Of a stretch of 64,000 nucleotides of DNA, positions 22,426 to 33,370 are shown in pieces. The translations under genes were made by a program, and so were the position numbers. Source of the stretch: Rana temporaria (lineage: Eukaryota > Chordata > Amphibia > Anura > Ranidae); NCBI RefSeq assembly GCF_905171775.1, contig NC_053490.1:32046563-32110562 (forward strand). Reading direction: 5' to 3'. The first letter of the stretch is position 1. Each line of letters starts with the position of its first letter. Under the pieces are notes generated by a model. It made no database searches. It had not been told where the DNA came from and saw only the letters and a list, made by a program, of their open reading frames with translations.

Positions 22426-23438
22426 CAGTATGTCACATAAGTGAGTACACCCCTCACTCACATTTTTGTAAATATTTTATTCTATCTTTTCATGTGGCAA
22501 CACTGAAGAAATTACACTTTGCTACAATGTTGTGTAGTGAGTGTACAGCTTGTATAACAGTGTAAATTTGCTGTCCTCTCAAAATAACTCAACACACAGC
22601 CATTAATGTCTAAACCGCTGGCAACAAAAGTGAGCACACCCCTAAGTGAAAATGTCCAAATTTGGCCCAATTAGCTATTTATCCTCTCCGGTGTCATGTG
22701 ACTCGTTAGTGTTACAAGGTCTCAGGTGTGAATGGGGAGCAGGTGTGTTAAATTTGGTGTTATCGCTCTCACTCTCTCATACTGGTCACTGGCAGTTCAA
22801 CATAGCACCTCATGGCAAAGAACTCTCTGAGGATTTGAAAAAAAAAAAATTGCTGCTCTACATAAAGATGGCCTAGGCTATAAGAAGATTGCCAAGACCC
22901 TGAAACTGAGCTGCAGCACAGTGGCCAAGACCATACAACAGTTTAAGAGGACAGGTTCCACTCAGAACAGGTCTCGCCATGGTGCACCAAAGAGGTTGAG
23001 TGCACATGCTCAGCATCATATCTGGTTGTCTTTGGGAAATAGACGTATGAGTGCTGCCAATATTGCTGTAGAGGTTAAAGGGGTGAGGGGTCAGCCTGTC
23101 AGTACTCAGACCATACGCTGCACACTGCATCAAATTGATCTGCATGGCTGTCTTCCCAGAAGGAAGCCTCTTCTAAAGATGATGCACAAGAAAGCCCTCA
23201 AATAGTTTTCTGAAGACAAGCAGACTAAGGACATGGATTACTGGAACCATGTCCTGTGGTCTGATGAGACCAAGACCTTATTTGGTTCAGATGGTGTCAA
23301 GCGTTTTTGGTAAGGAGTAAAAAGACAAGTGTGTCTTGCCTACAGTCAAGCATGGTGGTGGGAGTGTCATGGTCTGGGGCTGCAAGAGTGCTGCCGGCAC
23401 TGGGGAGCTACAGTTCATTGAGGGAACCATGAATGCCA

Positions 23439-23582
23439 AAATACGAAGGAAACTTGGACAGCCGCACTCCAAAAATGTTCTTTTAATTAAAATCGATCAC
23501 AAAATAAACATGCCACAGCAAAAAAAATTGGAACAAAAGCTAACGTTTCGCACTGTAGCTTCAGTGCTTAGTCATAGCTAGT
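23439..23582. mobile_element. 144-bp insertion with 7-bp target duplication
   Basis: AATGCCA occurs at 23432-23438 and 23583-23589, and the Tc1 sequence continues across. The interior includes AACGTTTCGCACTGTAGC. A SINE or truncated retroposon is the likely class. Confidence 0.65.
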
Positions 23583-23691
23583 AATGCCACTGACACATAC
23601 TGAAGCAGAGCATGATCATCTCCCTTCGGAGACTGGACCACAGGGCAGTATTCCAACATGATAACGACCCCAAACACACCTCCAAGACTAC

Positions 23692-24173
23692 GGCCCCATA
23701 CACACGAGAGGATTTATCCGCGAATACGGTCCAGCGGATCGTTTCCGCGGATAAATCCTCTTGAGGATTTCAGCGGATTTCTCTGCGATGGAGTGTACAC
23801 ACCATCGCATTGAAATCCACGCCGAAATCCTCTGGCGATGACGTGTCGCGCCGTCGCCGCGATTATGACGCGGCGACGCTGTCATATAAGGAATTCCACG
23901 CATGCGTCGAATCATTACGACGCATGCGGGGGATCCCTTCGGACGGATGGATCCAGTGAGTCTATACAGACCAGCGGATCCATCCGTTGGGATGGATTCC
24001 AGCAGATAGATTTGTTTGGCATGTCAGCAAATATTCGATCTGCTGGAATCCATCCCAGGGGAGAAATATCCGCGGAAACAGATCCGCTGGAGTGTACACA
24101 CCATAGGATCTATCCGCTGAAACCCATTCGCTGGGATTTTTCAGCAGATGGATTCTATCGTGTGTATGGGGCC
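23692..24173. mobile_element. GGCC-ended palindromic miniature element (GGATTTATCC subtype)
   Basis: Ends GGCCCCATACACACGA and TCGTGTGTATGGGGCC with TAC on both sides. The arms use GGATTTATCCGC instead of ACATGTCCGC, while the centre keeps CGCATGCGTCGAA. It interrupts the Tc1 transposase between the second Asp and the Glu. Confidence 0.85.
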
Positions 24174-24716
24174 TACCACTGCCTTGCTAAAGAAGGGGTA
24201 AAGGTAATGGACTGGCCAGGCATGTCTCCAGACCTAAACACTATTGAGCATCTGTGGGGCATCTTCAAACGGAAGGTGGAGGAGCAGAAGGTCTCCAACA
24301 TCCACCAGCTCCGTGATGCCGTCATGGAGGAGTGGAAGAGGACTCCAGTGGCAAACTGTGAAGCTCTGGTGAACTCCATGCCCAAGAGAGTTAAGGCAGT
24401 GCTGGAAAATAATGGTGGCTACACTAAATATTGACACTTTGGGCCCAATTTGGACATTTTCACTTAGGGGCGTACTCACTTTTGTTGCCAGCGGTTTAAC
24501 CAGTTCCCGACGGCTGTACGACTTTGTACGGCCGTCGGGTGGCTCTGAATCTCTGGGAGGCCGTGTTTTTACGGCCGCCCCTTTCCTCGTTCCCCGCGCG
24601 CGCTCCCGAGCGCGCATCGGGGAACTCCTGTACTGGCCGTGTCCCTTGGACACAGCCAATTACAGATCGCGGTAAATAGCCAATCACAGCGGCTATTTAC
24701 AGCGCGATTCTGTGGC

Positions 24717-24764
24717 CAATGAGAGATGATCTCAAATGTAAACATATGAGATCATCTCTCATTG
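24717..24764. other. hairpin with TGTAAACA loop
   Basis: A perfect 18-bp stem (CAATGAGAGATGATCTCA and complement) closes a 12-base loop holding TGTAAACA at 24737-24744, 237 bases inside the transposon end. Similar hairpins with different stems occur in the other TTAA elements. Confidence 0.85.
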
Positions 24765-24879
24765 CCGGCTCTCCCTCCTCACACACACAGCGCGTGTGAG
24801 GAGAGAGAGATACTGTGATTGTCTGTGAGTAAAAAAAAGAATCTAATGTGAAAAAAAAAAAACGTGCCCAATCAGTGCC

Positions 24880-25665
24880 CAGTGATACCAGTGTCCATCT
24901 GTGCCACCAGTGTCCACCTGTGCCACCAGTGCCCAGTGCCCACCTCTGCCAAGTGCCCACCTGTGCCAAGTGCCCACCTCTGCCAAGTGCCCACCTTTGC
25001 CAAGTGCCCACCTGTGCCAAGTGCCCACCTGTGCCAAGTGCCCACCTGCCACCTCAGTACCCAATCAGTGCCCAGTGATACCTGTGCCACCAGTGTCCAC
25101 CAGTGTCCACCTGTGCCACCAGTGCCCACCTGTGCCAAGTGCCCACCTCTGCCAAGTGCCCACCTCTGCCAAGTGCCCACCTCTGCCAAGTGCCCACCTG
25201 CCACCTCAGTACTTTTCAGTGCCCACCTGTGCCACCTCATCAGTGCCTACCTGTGCCACCTCATCAGTGCCTACCTGTGCCACCTCATCAGTGCCTACCT
25301 GTGCCACCTCAGTGCACATCTGTGCCACCTCATCGGTGCACATCAGTACCCATCTCAGTGCCCACCTGTTTCGCCACATTAGTGCCATCTGAGCCGCCTC
25401 ATCAGTGCCATCTGTGCCGCCTCATCAGTGCACATCTGTGCAATCAATCATCGCACATCTGTGCCGTCTCATCAGTGCACATCTGTGCAATCAATCAGTG
25501 CACATCTGTGCCGCCTCATCAGTGCACATCTATTCCACCCCATCTCTGCCACCTCAGTACCCATCTCTGCCACCTCAGTACCCATCTCTGCCACCTCAGT
25601 ACCCATCTCTGCCCATCTGTGTCGCCTCAGTGCACATCTGTGCCACACATCTGTGTGAAGTCGCC
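24880..25665. repeat. 17-bp and 24-bp minisatellite in the piggyBac 5' region
   Basis: Starts with 17-bp units CAAGTGCCCACCTSTGC, then changes to about 24-bp units on CAGTGCCTACCTGTGCCACC and on CATCTGTGCC. It lies just upstream of the transposase ATG, so it may be transcribed as leader. Long frames through it are not coding. Confidence 0.9.
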
Positions 25666-25672
25666 AGCAACA

Positions 25673-27572
25673 ATGTCTAAGCGTCTCTATTCCACCGAGC
25701 AGGCATTTGCAATTATTGCCGCAAGTGACGAGAGCAACGGGGAGCTCTCGTCTTCCGATTCACAGCTGGATTCGGATGTGGATGTAGACTACGAGCCAGT
25801 CTACAGCAGTGGAACCGATACAGGCTCAGAGGGGGAAGATAATCAGCCCGCCAAAAGAAGGCGCTCTGGTGAGGCAGTGCCATCCACCAGCACCGTCATG
25901 CCATCCACCAGCCCCGTCATGCCATCCACCAGCCCCGTCATGCCATCCACCAGCCCCGTCGTGCCATCCACCAGCCCCGTCGTGCCATCCACCAGCACCG
26001 AAGTGCCATCCACCAGCACTGCAGTACCTCGGCAGCAAAGGCCAAGGACCCATGCAAGCCTTCCCTATGCCCTTCAGTACCCCAAATTCCGGAGAAGCCA
26101 ACATTCCCCCTTTTACTGCCCAGCCAGGAGTCCAGGTAAACACGGACAATTTTTCCCCAATACATTTTTTCAATTTATTTTTTACTGAGGAACTGCTTTC
26201 TAGCGTTGTGGCCCAGTGCAACCTATATGCCCAACAGTTTATCACCAACAACCCCACATCGTCCTATGCCCGTCCCTACAATTGGAGAGATCTAACAGTG
26301 GAGGAGTTCAGAATTTTTTTAGGCCTCACCTTTTGTATGGGACTCAACCCAAAAAACGAAAAACATTCATTTTGGTCCAAACGCCCCATTTATCATATGC
26401 CCGTCTTTTCTGCATCAATGCCCCGAAACCGATATTTCACGATCCTGAGGTTCCTCCACTTCAATGATAACACCCAGTGCCTTCCCCGAAATGACCCAAA
26501 TTTTGATAGGCTTTTCAAAATTCGCCCCTTATTAGATTATTTTTCAGAATTATTCCCCCAAATATATACCCCGGAACAACACATTTGTGTCGACGAGTCC
26601 CTAGTAAAATTTTGTGGCCGACTTAAGATCAAACAGTTCATTCCAAGCAAAAGAGCCCGCTATGGGGTGAAGATGTACAAGTTATGTGAACGAGCCACAG
26701 GGTACTTGTATTCCTTTTTGGTGTACGAAGGGAAGGACACCCAGCTGAATCCCCCCGATTGCCCAGACTACTTGGGATCAAGTGCAAAAGTTGTCTGGCA
26801 ACTTATCACCCCCCTCCTGGATAAAGGATACCACCTGTACGTGGACAACTTCTACACGTCTCTTCCTCTGTTCCACAACCTGCACCGAAAGAAGACGCCA
26901 GCATGTGGCACCGCCAGAAAGAACCGGAAAGGCTTTCCTCAAAGCCTTGTGAATACAAAGCTGAAGAAAGGGGAATCGGCGAGTCTGCGCAACAAGGAGG
27001 TTCTGGCAGTGAAGTGGAGGGACAGAAGAGACGTGTACATGTTGTCGTCCATCCACAACGATTCCTTTGTAGAAACCCGCAGAAGGCGTGGCACCACCAT
27101 CCAAAAACCCACCTGCATTCAGGACTACAATTTGTTTATGGGGGGAGTCGACCTAAATGATCAAATGATGGAACCATATCTACCCACAAGACGCACGTAC
27201 CATTGGTACAAGAAAGTAGCAATTTATTTTTTTCATTTGGCCGTCTACAACTCCCATATTATTTACCGCAAATCCACCCAAAACCCCCTACCCTTCCTTG
27301 GCTACCTGGAGGAAATTACCACTACCCTGATATTCCCGGACGACCTGCCCCAACACATCCGATCAGATGTTCTAAGTCGGCTCTCCGAACGGCACTTCCC
27401 GGATAAGGTCCCTCCCACAGCATCAGGCAGACGAGCTCAAAAAAAATGTAGAGTGTGTGCCAGTGTAGGAGTCAGACGGGACACAGTTTATTATTGTGCA
27501 GAGTGTCCTTCACAACCAGGCCTCTGTATAATTGACTGTTTCAAACGTTACCATACTAAACTAAAGTATTAG
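25673..27572 (+). CDS. piggyBac transposase, full length with one apparent frameshift
   Basis: Cuts and pastes the surrounding TTAA-flanked element by a DDD-type DNA transposase mechanism in the nucleus. The start is taken at ATG 25673 (MSKRLYSTEQAF), because upstream frame is minisatellite. The acidic N-terminal part contains PAKRRR, a likely nuclear localisation signal, then seven 7-residue repeats PSTS(T/P)VM from a 21-bp DNA repeat. Near 26061-26075 the reading frame moves by one base, and the remaining 500 codons are open. Catalytic aspartates are in CVDESLVKF (26592), YVDNFYTS (26844) and GGVDLNDQ (27150). The C-terminal Cys-rich domain has CRVC, CAEC and C-X4-C spacing. Total length about 632 residues, close to the usual piggyBac size of about 600. 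One frameshift in an otherwise intact gene means either recent inactivation or an assembly error. Confidence 0.93.
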
Positions 27573-28313
27573 TTTAGTATGGTAAACGTAATCCTCCGTT
27601 CCTGCCTTCTCACCCCTTATGCCACTGCCTGCTTTGTAACTGACCCCGGCTTGTTATTGGACCACCCTTCTGCCTAATGATTTTGTAATACCGCTGCCCG
27701 ATTTGGAATTGACCCTGGACTGTTTTTCGACCATTCTTCTGCCTAACGATTCTGTACTGCCTCTGCCTGATCTGGAACTGACCTCGGACTGTTTGACCAT
27801 GCCTTTTGCCTGCCTCTTGGACTGATCTTGTACCCTGCTACTGGACTAGTGGGATTCAACACAGGGGTCTCACATATGTGAGGGGCGCCAGAAAAGTTTT
27901 TCTGGATGAAGAAAACTTTTTTGTTTTCTCATGCTAGATTAGGGTCTGGTTGCCCGGAGGCTTCAAAGAGATTTGGGTGGGAGAAGCCTCTACCCCTGTC
28001 CCCATTCTGTCCTGAACGAGGCCCTCCTGCTGCCTGTAGGACCTATGCCATCATGCCTCTGCCTGTTGCATGAACTGACCACCTGCAGTATCCCTGCCTG
28101 GACGTTGCTGACCAGTCCCTGCCTGCTGCCTGGACCAGTGCTATCCTGCTGTGTAGAACTGCGCTACTATTACCAAGGTAATCTTTTGTTTACGCTTTGC
28201 TCAGCATAATGTATTTTGGGGTGTAATTCTTGGTATGTGCATGCTATGTGTCTCTGGAACACCTGACGGTGTTCCTTGCATGTTGGATCTCTATATGTGG
28301 TCAGGCTGTGTAG

Positions 28314-29200
28314 AAGTCTCACACATGGGGTATCGTTTTACTCAGGAGGAGTAGCAGAATGTATTTTGGGGTGTCATTTTTGCTATGTACATGCTATGTG
28401 TTGGAAATATCTTATCAATGGACAACTTTGTGTAAAAAATATGCGATTTCATTTTTTTTTTCACATATTCCAAAAAATTCTGGAAAAAAATGAACCGTTC
28501 AAAAGACTCATTATGCCTCATAGATTATACGTTGGGGTGTTAGCTTTCCAAAATGGGGTCATTTTGTGGGTAATTCCATTGTCCTGGTGTTCCAGGGCCT
28601 TCAAACGTGTAATAGGTTGTCAACTAGTTAGATGTGCAATTTATGCTCCTAAAACCCCTGATGGCGCTCCCTGCATGTTGGGCATCTGTATGTGGCCAGG
28701 CAGTGAAAAAGTCTCACACATGGGGTATCGTTTTACTCAGGAGGAATAGCAGAATGTATTTTGGGGTGTCATTTTTGCTATGTACATGCTATGTGTTGGA
28801 AATATCTTATCAATGGACAACTTTGTGTAAAAAAAATGCGTTTTCATTTTTTTTCCACATATTCCAAAAACTTCTGGAAAAAAATGAACCGTTCAAAAGA
28901 CTCATTATGCCTCATAGATTATACGTTGGGGTGTTAGCTTTCCAAAATGGGGTCATTTTGTGGGTAATTCCATTGTCTTGGTGTTCCAGGGCCTTCTAAA
29001 TTGTAATAGGTTGTCAACTAGTTAGATGTGCAATTTATGCTCCTAAAACCCCTGATGGCGCTCCCTGCAGGTTGGGCATCGGTATGTGGCCAGGCAGTGG
29101 AAAAGTCTCACACATGGGGTATCGTTTTACTCAGGAGGAGTAGCAGAATGTATTTTGGGGTGTCATTTGTGGTATGCACATGCCATGTGAGAGAAATAAG
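28314..29200. repeat. 395-bp tandem repeat in piggyBac 3' region
   Basis: AAGTCTCACACATGGGGTAT recurs at 28314, 28709 and 29103, a period of 394-395 bp, with nearly identical units. Short open frames such as those starting at 28276 and 28634 are copies of the same repeat reading and are not supported as genes. Confidence 0.9.
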
Positions 29201-30264
29201 CTATTACAATGACACTTTTGAGAAATTTTTTAAATAAAAAATAAAAATCTTAATTTTGCAAAGTGTTTTGGGAAAAAAATTACAACTTCAAATAACTCAC
29301 CATGCCTCTTACTAAATACCTTGGGATGTCTACTTTCCAAAAAGGGGTTATTTGGGGGGCATTTGTACTTTCCTGGCTTGTTAGGGTCTCAAGAAATGAG
29401 ATAGGCCTTCAAAACATCAGGTGTGATCAGATGTGATAATTTATTATGATTTGCACTATAGCTTGTAGACTCTAAAACTTTCACACAGACCAAATAATTT
29501 CCCAAAAATTTGGGTTATTTTTATCAAAGACATGTAGCAGTATAAATTGTGGCCAAAATTTATGAAGAAAAATTAATATTTTGCAAAATTTTATCACAGA
29601 AACTAAGAAAAAAACATTTTTTTTCTAAATTTTCGGTCTTTTTTCATTAATAGCGCAAAAAATAAAAAACACAGAGGTGATCAAATACCACCAAAAGAAA
29701 GCTCTATTTGTGGGAAAAAAAGGACAAAAAAATCATTTGGGTACAGTGTTGCATGACTGAGTAATTGTCATTCAAAGTGTGAGAGCCCTGAAAGCTGAAA
29801 ATTGGTCTGGTCAGGAGAGTGTTTAAGTGCCCAGTATGGAAGTGGTTAAACATTAATGGCTGTATGTTGAGTTATTTTGAGGGGACAGCAAATTTACACT
29901 GTTATACAAGCTGTACACTCACTACTTTACATTGTAGCAAAGTGTCATTTCTTCAGTGTTGTCACATCAAAAGATAGAAGAAAATATTTACAAAAATGTG
30001 AGGGGTGTACTATTTTTTGTGAAATACTGTATATAAAAGTTTGCAATAAAGTTATACGACTTCTGAATACATCTTCCTGGAAGGGAAGGATCAAAGGACA
30101 ATAATGTATGACCCAGAGGTCTGGGAAGTAACAATGGTTTCAAGTGATGGTATACAAAACATCCTGATAGTGTACTAAAGGTAAAGAAAAGCGGGGGACT
30201 ATATGTCACCAACAGCAAATGGGATTTTTTTTTCCAAATATGTCTAATTTGACCCGGTCATATA

Positions 30265-30995
30265 GGTAGATTCAGAAAGAGTTAGGCCGGCTTATCTACA
30301 GATAAGCCGACCTAACTCTGAATCTGCACCGACCTATGTTTAAGTGTATTCTCTAACAGAGATACGCTTAAACATATCTAAGATACGACAGCTTGCGCCG
30401 TCCTATCTTAGATTGCAATTTTTCTGATGGCCGCTAGATGGCGCTTCCATTGCGGCCGGCGTAGATTATGTAAATGAGGGGATACGCCGATTCACGAACG
30501 TACGCCAGGCCGACGCAGTACTTTTACGCCATTTACGTAAGAGATAGGCCGCGTAAAGTTAGTGCTAGGCTCTAGTGGAATAGTAATGATAAGTATGGCC
30601 GCCGTTCCCGCCGCGAAATTCGAAATGTTTACGTCGTTTGCGTAAGTCGTCCGCGAATCGGGATTTACGCCGTTTACGTCCACGTCAAAATCAATAGGCC
30701 CATACGGCGTACTTAGCCGCAATGCACACTGGGAAATGTAGTCGCCCGGCGCATGCGCAGTGACAAAAAACTTCAAAAACGTGAGGTCAAGCCTCATTGC
30801 CATGAAACAACCCCCCCCCCCCCCCAACCCATTTGAATTAGGCGCCCTTACGCCCGCTCGTTTTAGGCTACGCCGCCGTAAATTAGCAGGTAAGTATATT
30901 GAGAATCATTACTAGCCTAGCTAATTTACGGCGGCGTAGCCTAAACAGGCTACGCTACGCCACTCTAAATTAACGCCATTGTACCTGAATCTACC
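30265..30995 (+). mobile_element. CGTA-rich palindromic miniature transposon, copy E
   Basis: Ends GGTAGATTCAG and CTGAATCTACC between TA dinucleotides. It contains an internal run of C (30810-30824). The internal hairpin is imperfect in this copy. Confidence 0.85.
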
Positions 30996-31456
30996 TAATA
31001 ATGCTTAAATACTTGTCCATCCAAAAGAGTAAAAAAACAATTTTTTCCCTGTGTTTTTTTTTTTTCTGGGGAAAAAAAGGAGATTCAGGTAAAATGTAAA
31101 AATGTATTTAGCGTGGAGTATTTTTTACAAATTAAAAGTCGTTTTGTTACACTGGGAAGGTAGTAGTAGGAAGTAGGAAAAGTAAAAGTATTATGCTTAA
31201 AATAAAAGTCCATTAAGTCCAACCTATGTTTGTGTAAATAAACTAAACTAAGCTTAGCAGAGACACAAGATCACTGCCTTCCCTTGTCACAGAACGGTGA
31301 TCTGCATTGTTTACATAGGCAGATGACCCTTCTTCCTCCAACAATCAGCAAGTCGAAGCGGACATCACAGATTGGCTCCCGCCTGACCTCCAGAAAATTG
31401 TTAGCCAAACAGCAGCTGCATCCAATCAGATGCAGTCACTGTTTGGGTATTCTAAA
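30996..31456. other. no recognisable feature
   Basis: AT-rich sequence without supported features. Confidence 0.4.
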
Positions 31457-31797
31457 CAGGGCCGCCATCAGGAATTATGGGGCCCCTTACACAGCTTCAG
31501 GCATGGGCCCTCCTGGAGCAGAGAACGGGGGGGGGGGGGGGTGCTGCCGCCTAAAAATTGAGGAGCAGGGGGGGACTGCCGTGAATTGAGAAGCAGGGGG
31601 GGGGGGCCTTTACAAAAAAAAGAAGGAATAAAGAAAAATATATATAACAAAAAAGGGGGTAGCCACCCGGGGCCCTGGGGACCTCTGGGCCCTTTAATAA
31701 AAATCAAAAAAAAGAAATAAAGAAAAAAAAAAATTTTTAAAAAAAGGGGGTAAAAATATATATATATATATTTTTTTTTTTTAAAAGGGGGGTAAAA

Positions 31798-31806
<9 letters not shown>

Positions 31807-31848
<42 letters not shown>
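31807..31848. repeat. (TA)n microsatellite
   Basis: About twenty TA units followed by a short (CA)n run. Confidence 0.95.
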
Positions 31849-31860
<12 letters not shown>

Positions 31861-32122
31861 AATTATTATTATTTTTTTTTATAAAACGAAATTACAAAAA
31901 AAGTGGGGTTGCCATCTGGGAATATATATATATATAAAAAAATAAACATTTATAAAAAATAAAAAAAAGGGGGTTGCCATCCAGGGCCCTGGGGACCTCT
32001 GGGCCCTTTAATAAAAAAAAATAAAAAAAATATATAAACAAAAATAAAAAAAATAAACATTTATAAAAAAATTTAAAAAAGGGGGTTTGCCACATGGGGC
32101 CCTGGGGACCTCTGAGCCCTTT

Positions 32123-32125
<3 letters not shown>

Positions 32126-32201
<76 letters not shown>
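32126..32201. repeat. (TA)n microsatellite
   Basis: About thirty-eight uninterrupted TA units. Isoleucine/tyrosine-rich frames here are artefacts. Confidence 0.95.
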
Positions 32202-32204
<3 letters not shown>

Positions 32205-32328
32205 AAAATAAAAAAAATATATATCATTTTTTTTTTATTTTTTTTTTAAGGGGGTTGCCATCCGGGCCCCTGGGGACCTGCGTGCCCCTTACAGGTGTAC
32301 TGCCTGTACCCCCCTGATGGCGGCCCTG

Positions 32329-33370
32329 ATTCTAACAGCCGTGGGTGTTGGCTATTAGAATGCAATAGCCTGCAGGAGAGAATTGTCCATCCATGTTATA
32401 GATTTTTTGTTTTGAGAACCTTTGATTTTCTAATGGTAAAGTGGTCAAATCGACATTCGTTTTTGCCCACAGTGGCAAGAAAATTAATAAAGCAGGATTG
32501 AAACTTTTTTTTAGGAGCCAGAACGCCGTGTGGGAAAGGTGCGTTCCATCATCATGTGCACTGCCTCTGCGATCTGCTGCGGGTGCCAATGCATTGTTAA
32601 TGGAACCCCAAATGCAAATTGCAAACGCAGTGTCTTTGACAGCACCAAATCACATGCAATGTGATACGCAATAACGTGTGATTGGGTGTGGTGAGTTTTT
32701 CACTGGACCATGCGATCTGGTGCAGGCAAACACACTGCGGGGTGTCATTACATTAACACTGACACCCGCTTCAGAACGCAAGCGCAGTGCATTTTGAACG
32801 CAGTGTGGAAAACAAGCACGAAACGCAGGTTTCCGAACCGTGTTTCGGTTTAAACTGGCCCTTTCTACAAGGCACTGTGATTTCAGCCCATTCAAATGAA
32901 TTGACTGCAAAATTGCGCCACAGGTACAAAGGCCTGTAAAGTGGAATTAAATACATTTTTGGCACTTGTACCTGCGGGTAAACCTATAATAAAGCTTACC
33001 TGTAGGTACAGACAATATCTCCTAAACCTGTACGGTTTAGAAGATATTCACACTGCATGCGCTCTGATGGGATAATATACCCGTGCCGTCCCTTCAGAGC
33101 TCCGTGCCACCGTTCGTGAGTCCCCCACATGCTGAAATTGTGGTGCGGCCAATCAGATGGCCAGAGGACACGAACCCAGAAGGAAGACCGGGTAAAGATG
33201 GAGGCGCATGTCAGTGGTGACAGCGCACCGCTGGGTGGTTTGTTCTAAGGTGAGTCTTTCATAGTGTACTAGTATGCAATGCATACAAGCACATTATGCC
33301 TTTACTTTGCAGGGTATTAAAAAAAATGGGTGCGTTTTACTGTAACAGAACGTCCTACACAACGCTTGAA
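32329..33370. repeat. unassigned, with an unclassified repeat at about 32940-33330
   Basis: The 3' part (CTTACCTGTAGGTAC, then CTAAACCTGTACGGTTTAG, then CTAGTATGCAATGCATAC) is shared in order with 38812-39080 and partly with 56640-56912, so it is a dispersed family. No class could be assigned. Confidence 0.5.

Larger units (their letters stand above)
22802..24434 (+). pseudogene. Tc1 transposase (DD34E type), dead and split
   Basis: Segments 22802-23438, 23583-23691 and 24174-24434 together cover a whole Tc1 transposase. Visible parts are the paired-type DNA-binding region, the first catalytic Asp in LWSDETK (about 23255), the second in QHDNDPKH (about 23665) and the Glu in NTIEHLWG (about 24245). 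The end is NNGGYTKY and a stop. Defects: the start ATG is ATA, a lengthened A-run at 22840 shifts the frame, a CAA-to-TAG stop lies near 23201, and two insertions split it. It cannot make active enzyme. Confidence 0.9.
24500..29845 (+). mobile_element. autonomous-type piggyBac transposon
   Basis: TTAA flanks both ends (24496-24499, 29846-29849). Terminal repeats are short: CCAGTTCCC at the left and GGAAGTGG, complement CCACTTCC, at the right. Order inside: a hairpin-rich left region (24500-24810), a minisatellite (24880-25665), the transposase gene, and a long 3' part with a 395-bp tandem repeat, ending in AT-rich sequence shared with the TTAA element at 37466-38468. Position within a Tc1 terminal repeat shows it is younger than that Tc1. 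Confidence 0.92.
22426..30029 (+). mobile_element. Tc1-like transposon, family A, carrying three nested insertions
   Basis: The left end CAGTATGTCACATAAG and the right end, complementary to CAGTATTTCACAAAAAA, are each flanked by TA. The terminal inverted repeats are about 250 bp long. Removing the insertions (23439-23582, 23692-24173, 24500-29845) leaves an element of ordinary Tc1 length, about 1.6 kb. The piggyBac sits in the right terminal repeat, as shown by matching the interrupted GCGGTTTAA/ACATTAATGG to the intact left repeat at 22600-22620. Confidence 0.9.
31457..32328. mobile_element. non-autonomous hAT element expanded by tandem repeats
   Basis: Terminal repeats CAGGGCCGCCATCAG and CTGATGGCGGCCCTG, with 8-bp flanks ATTCTAAA (31449-31456) and ATTCTAAC (32329-32336), 7 of 8 identical. 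The interior has four to five partial copies of a unit containing GGGCCCTGGGGACCTCTG and CCCTTTAATAA, separated by A-rich and TA runs. Confidence 0.85.

Noticed and set aside
24864..25672. Upstream extension of the transposase frame through the Cys/Pro-rich repeats
   Set aside because: The extension is minisatellite readable in several frames; the family-like N-terminus begins at the ATG at 25673.
28276..29237. Repeated 69-157-codon frames downstream of the transposase
   Set aside because: They arise from a 395-bp tandem repeat and have no recognisable domain.
31468..32317. Ile/Tyr-rich frames of 76-129 codons
   Set aside because: They are TA microsatellites and A/T runs.
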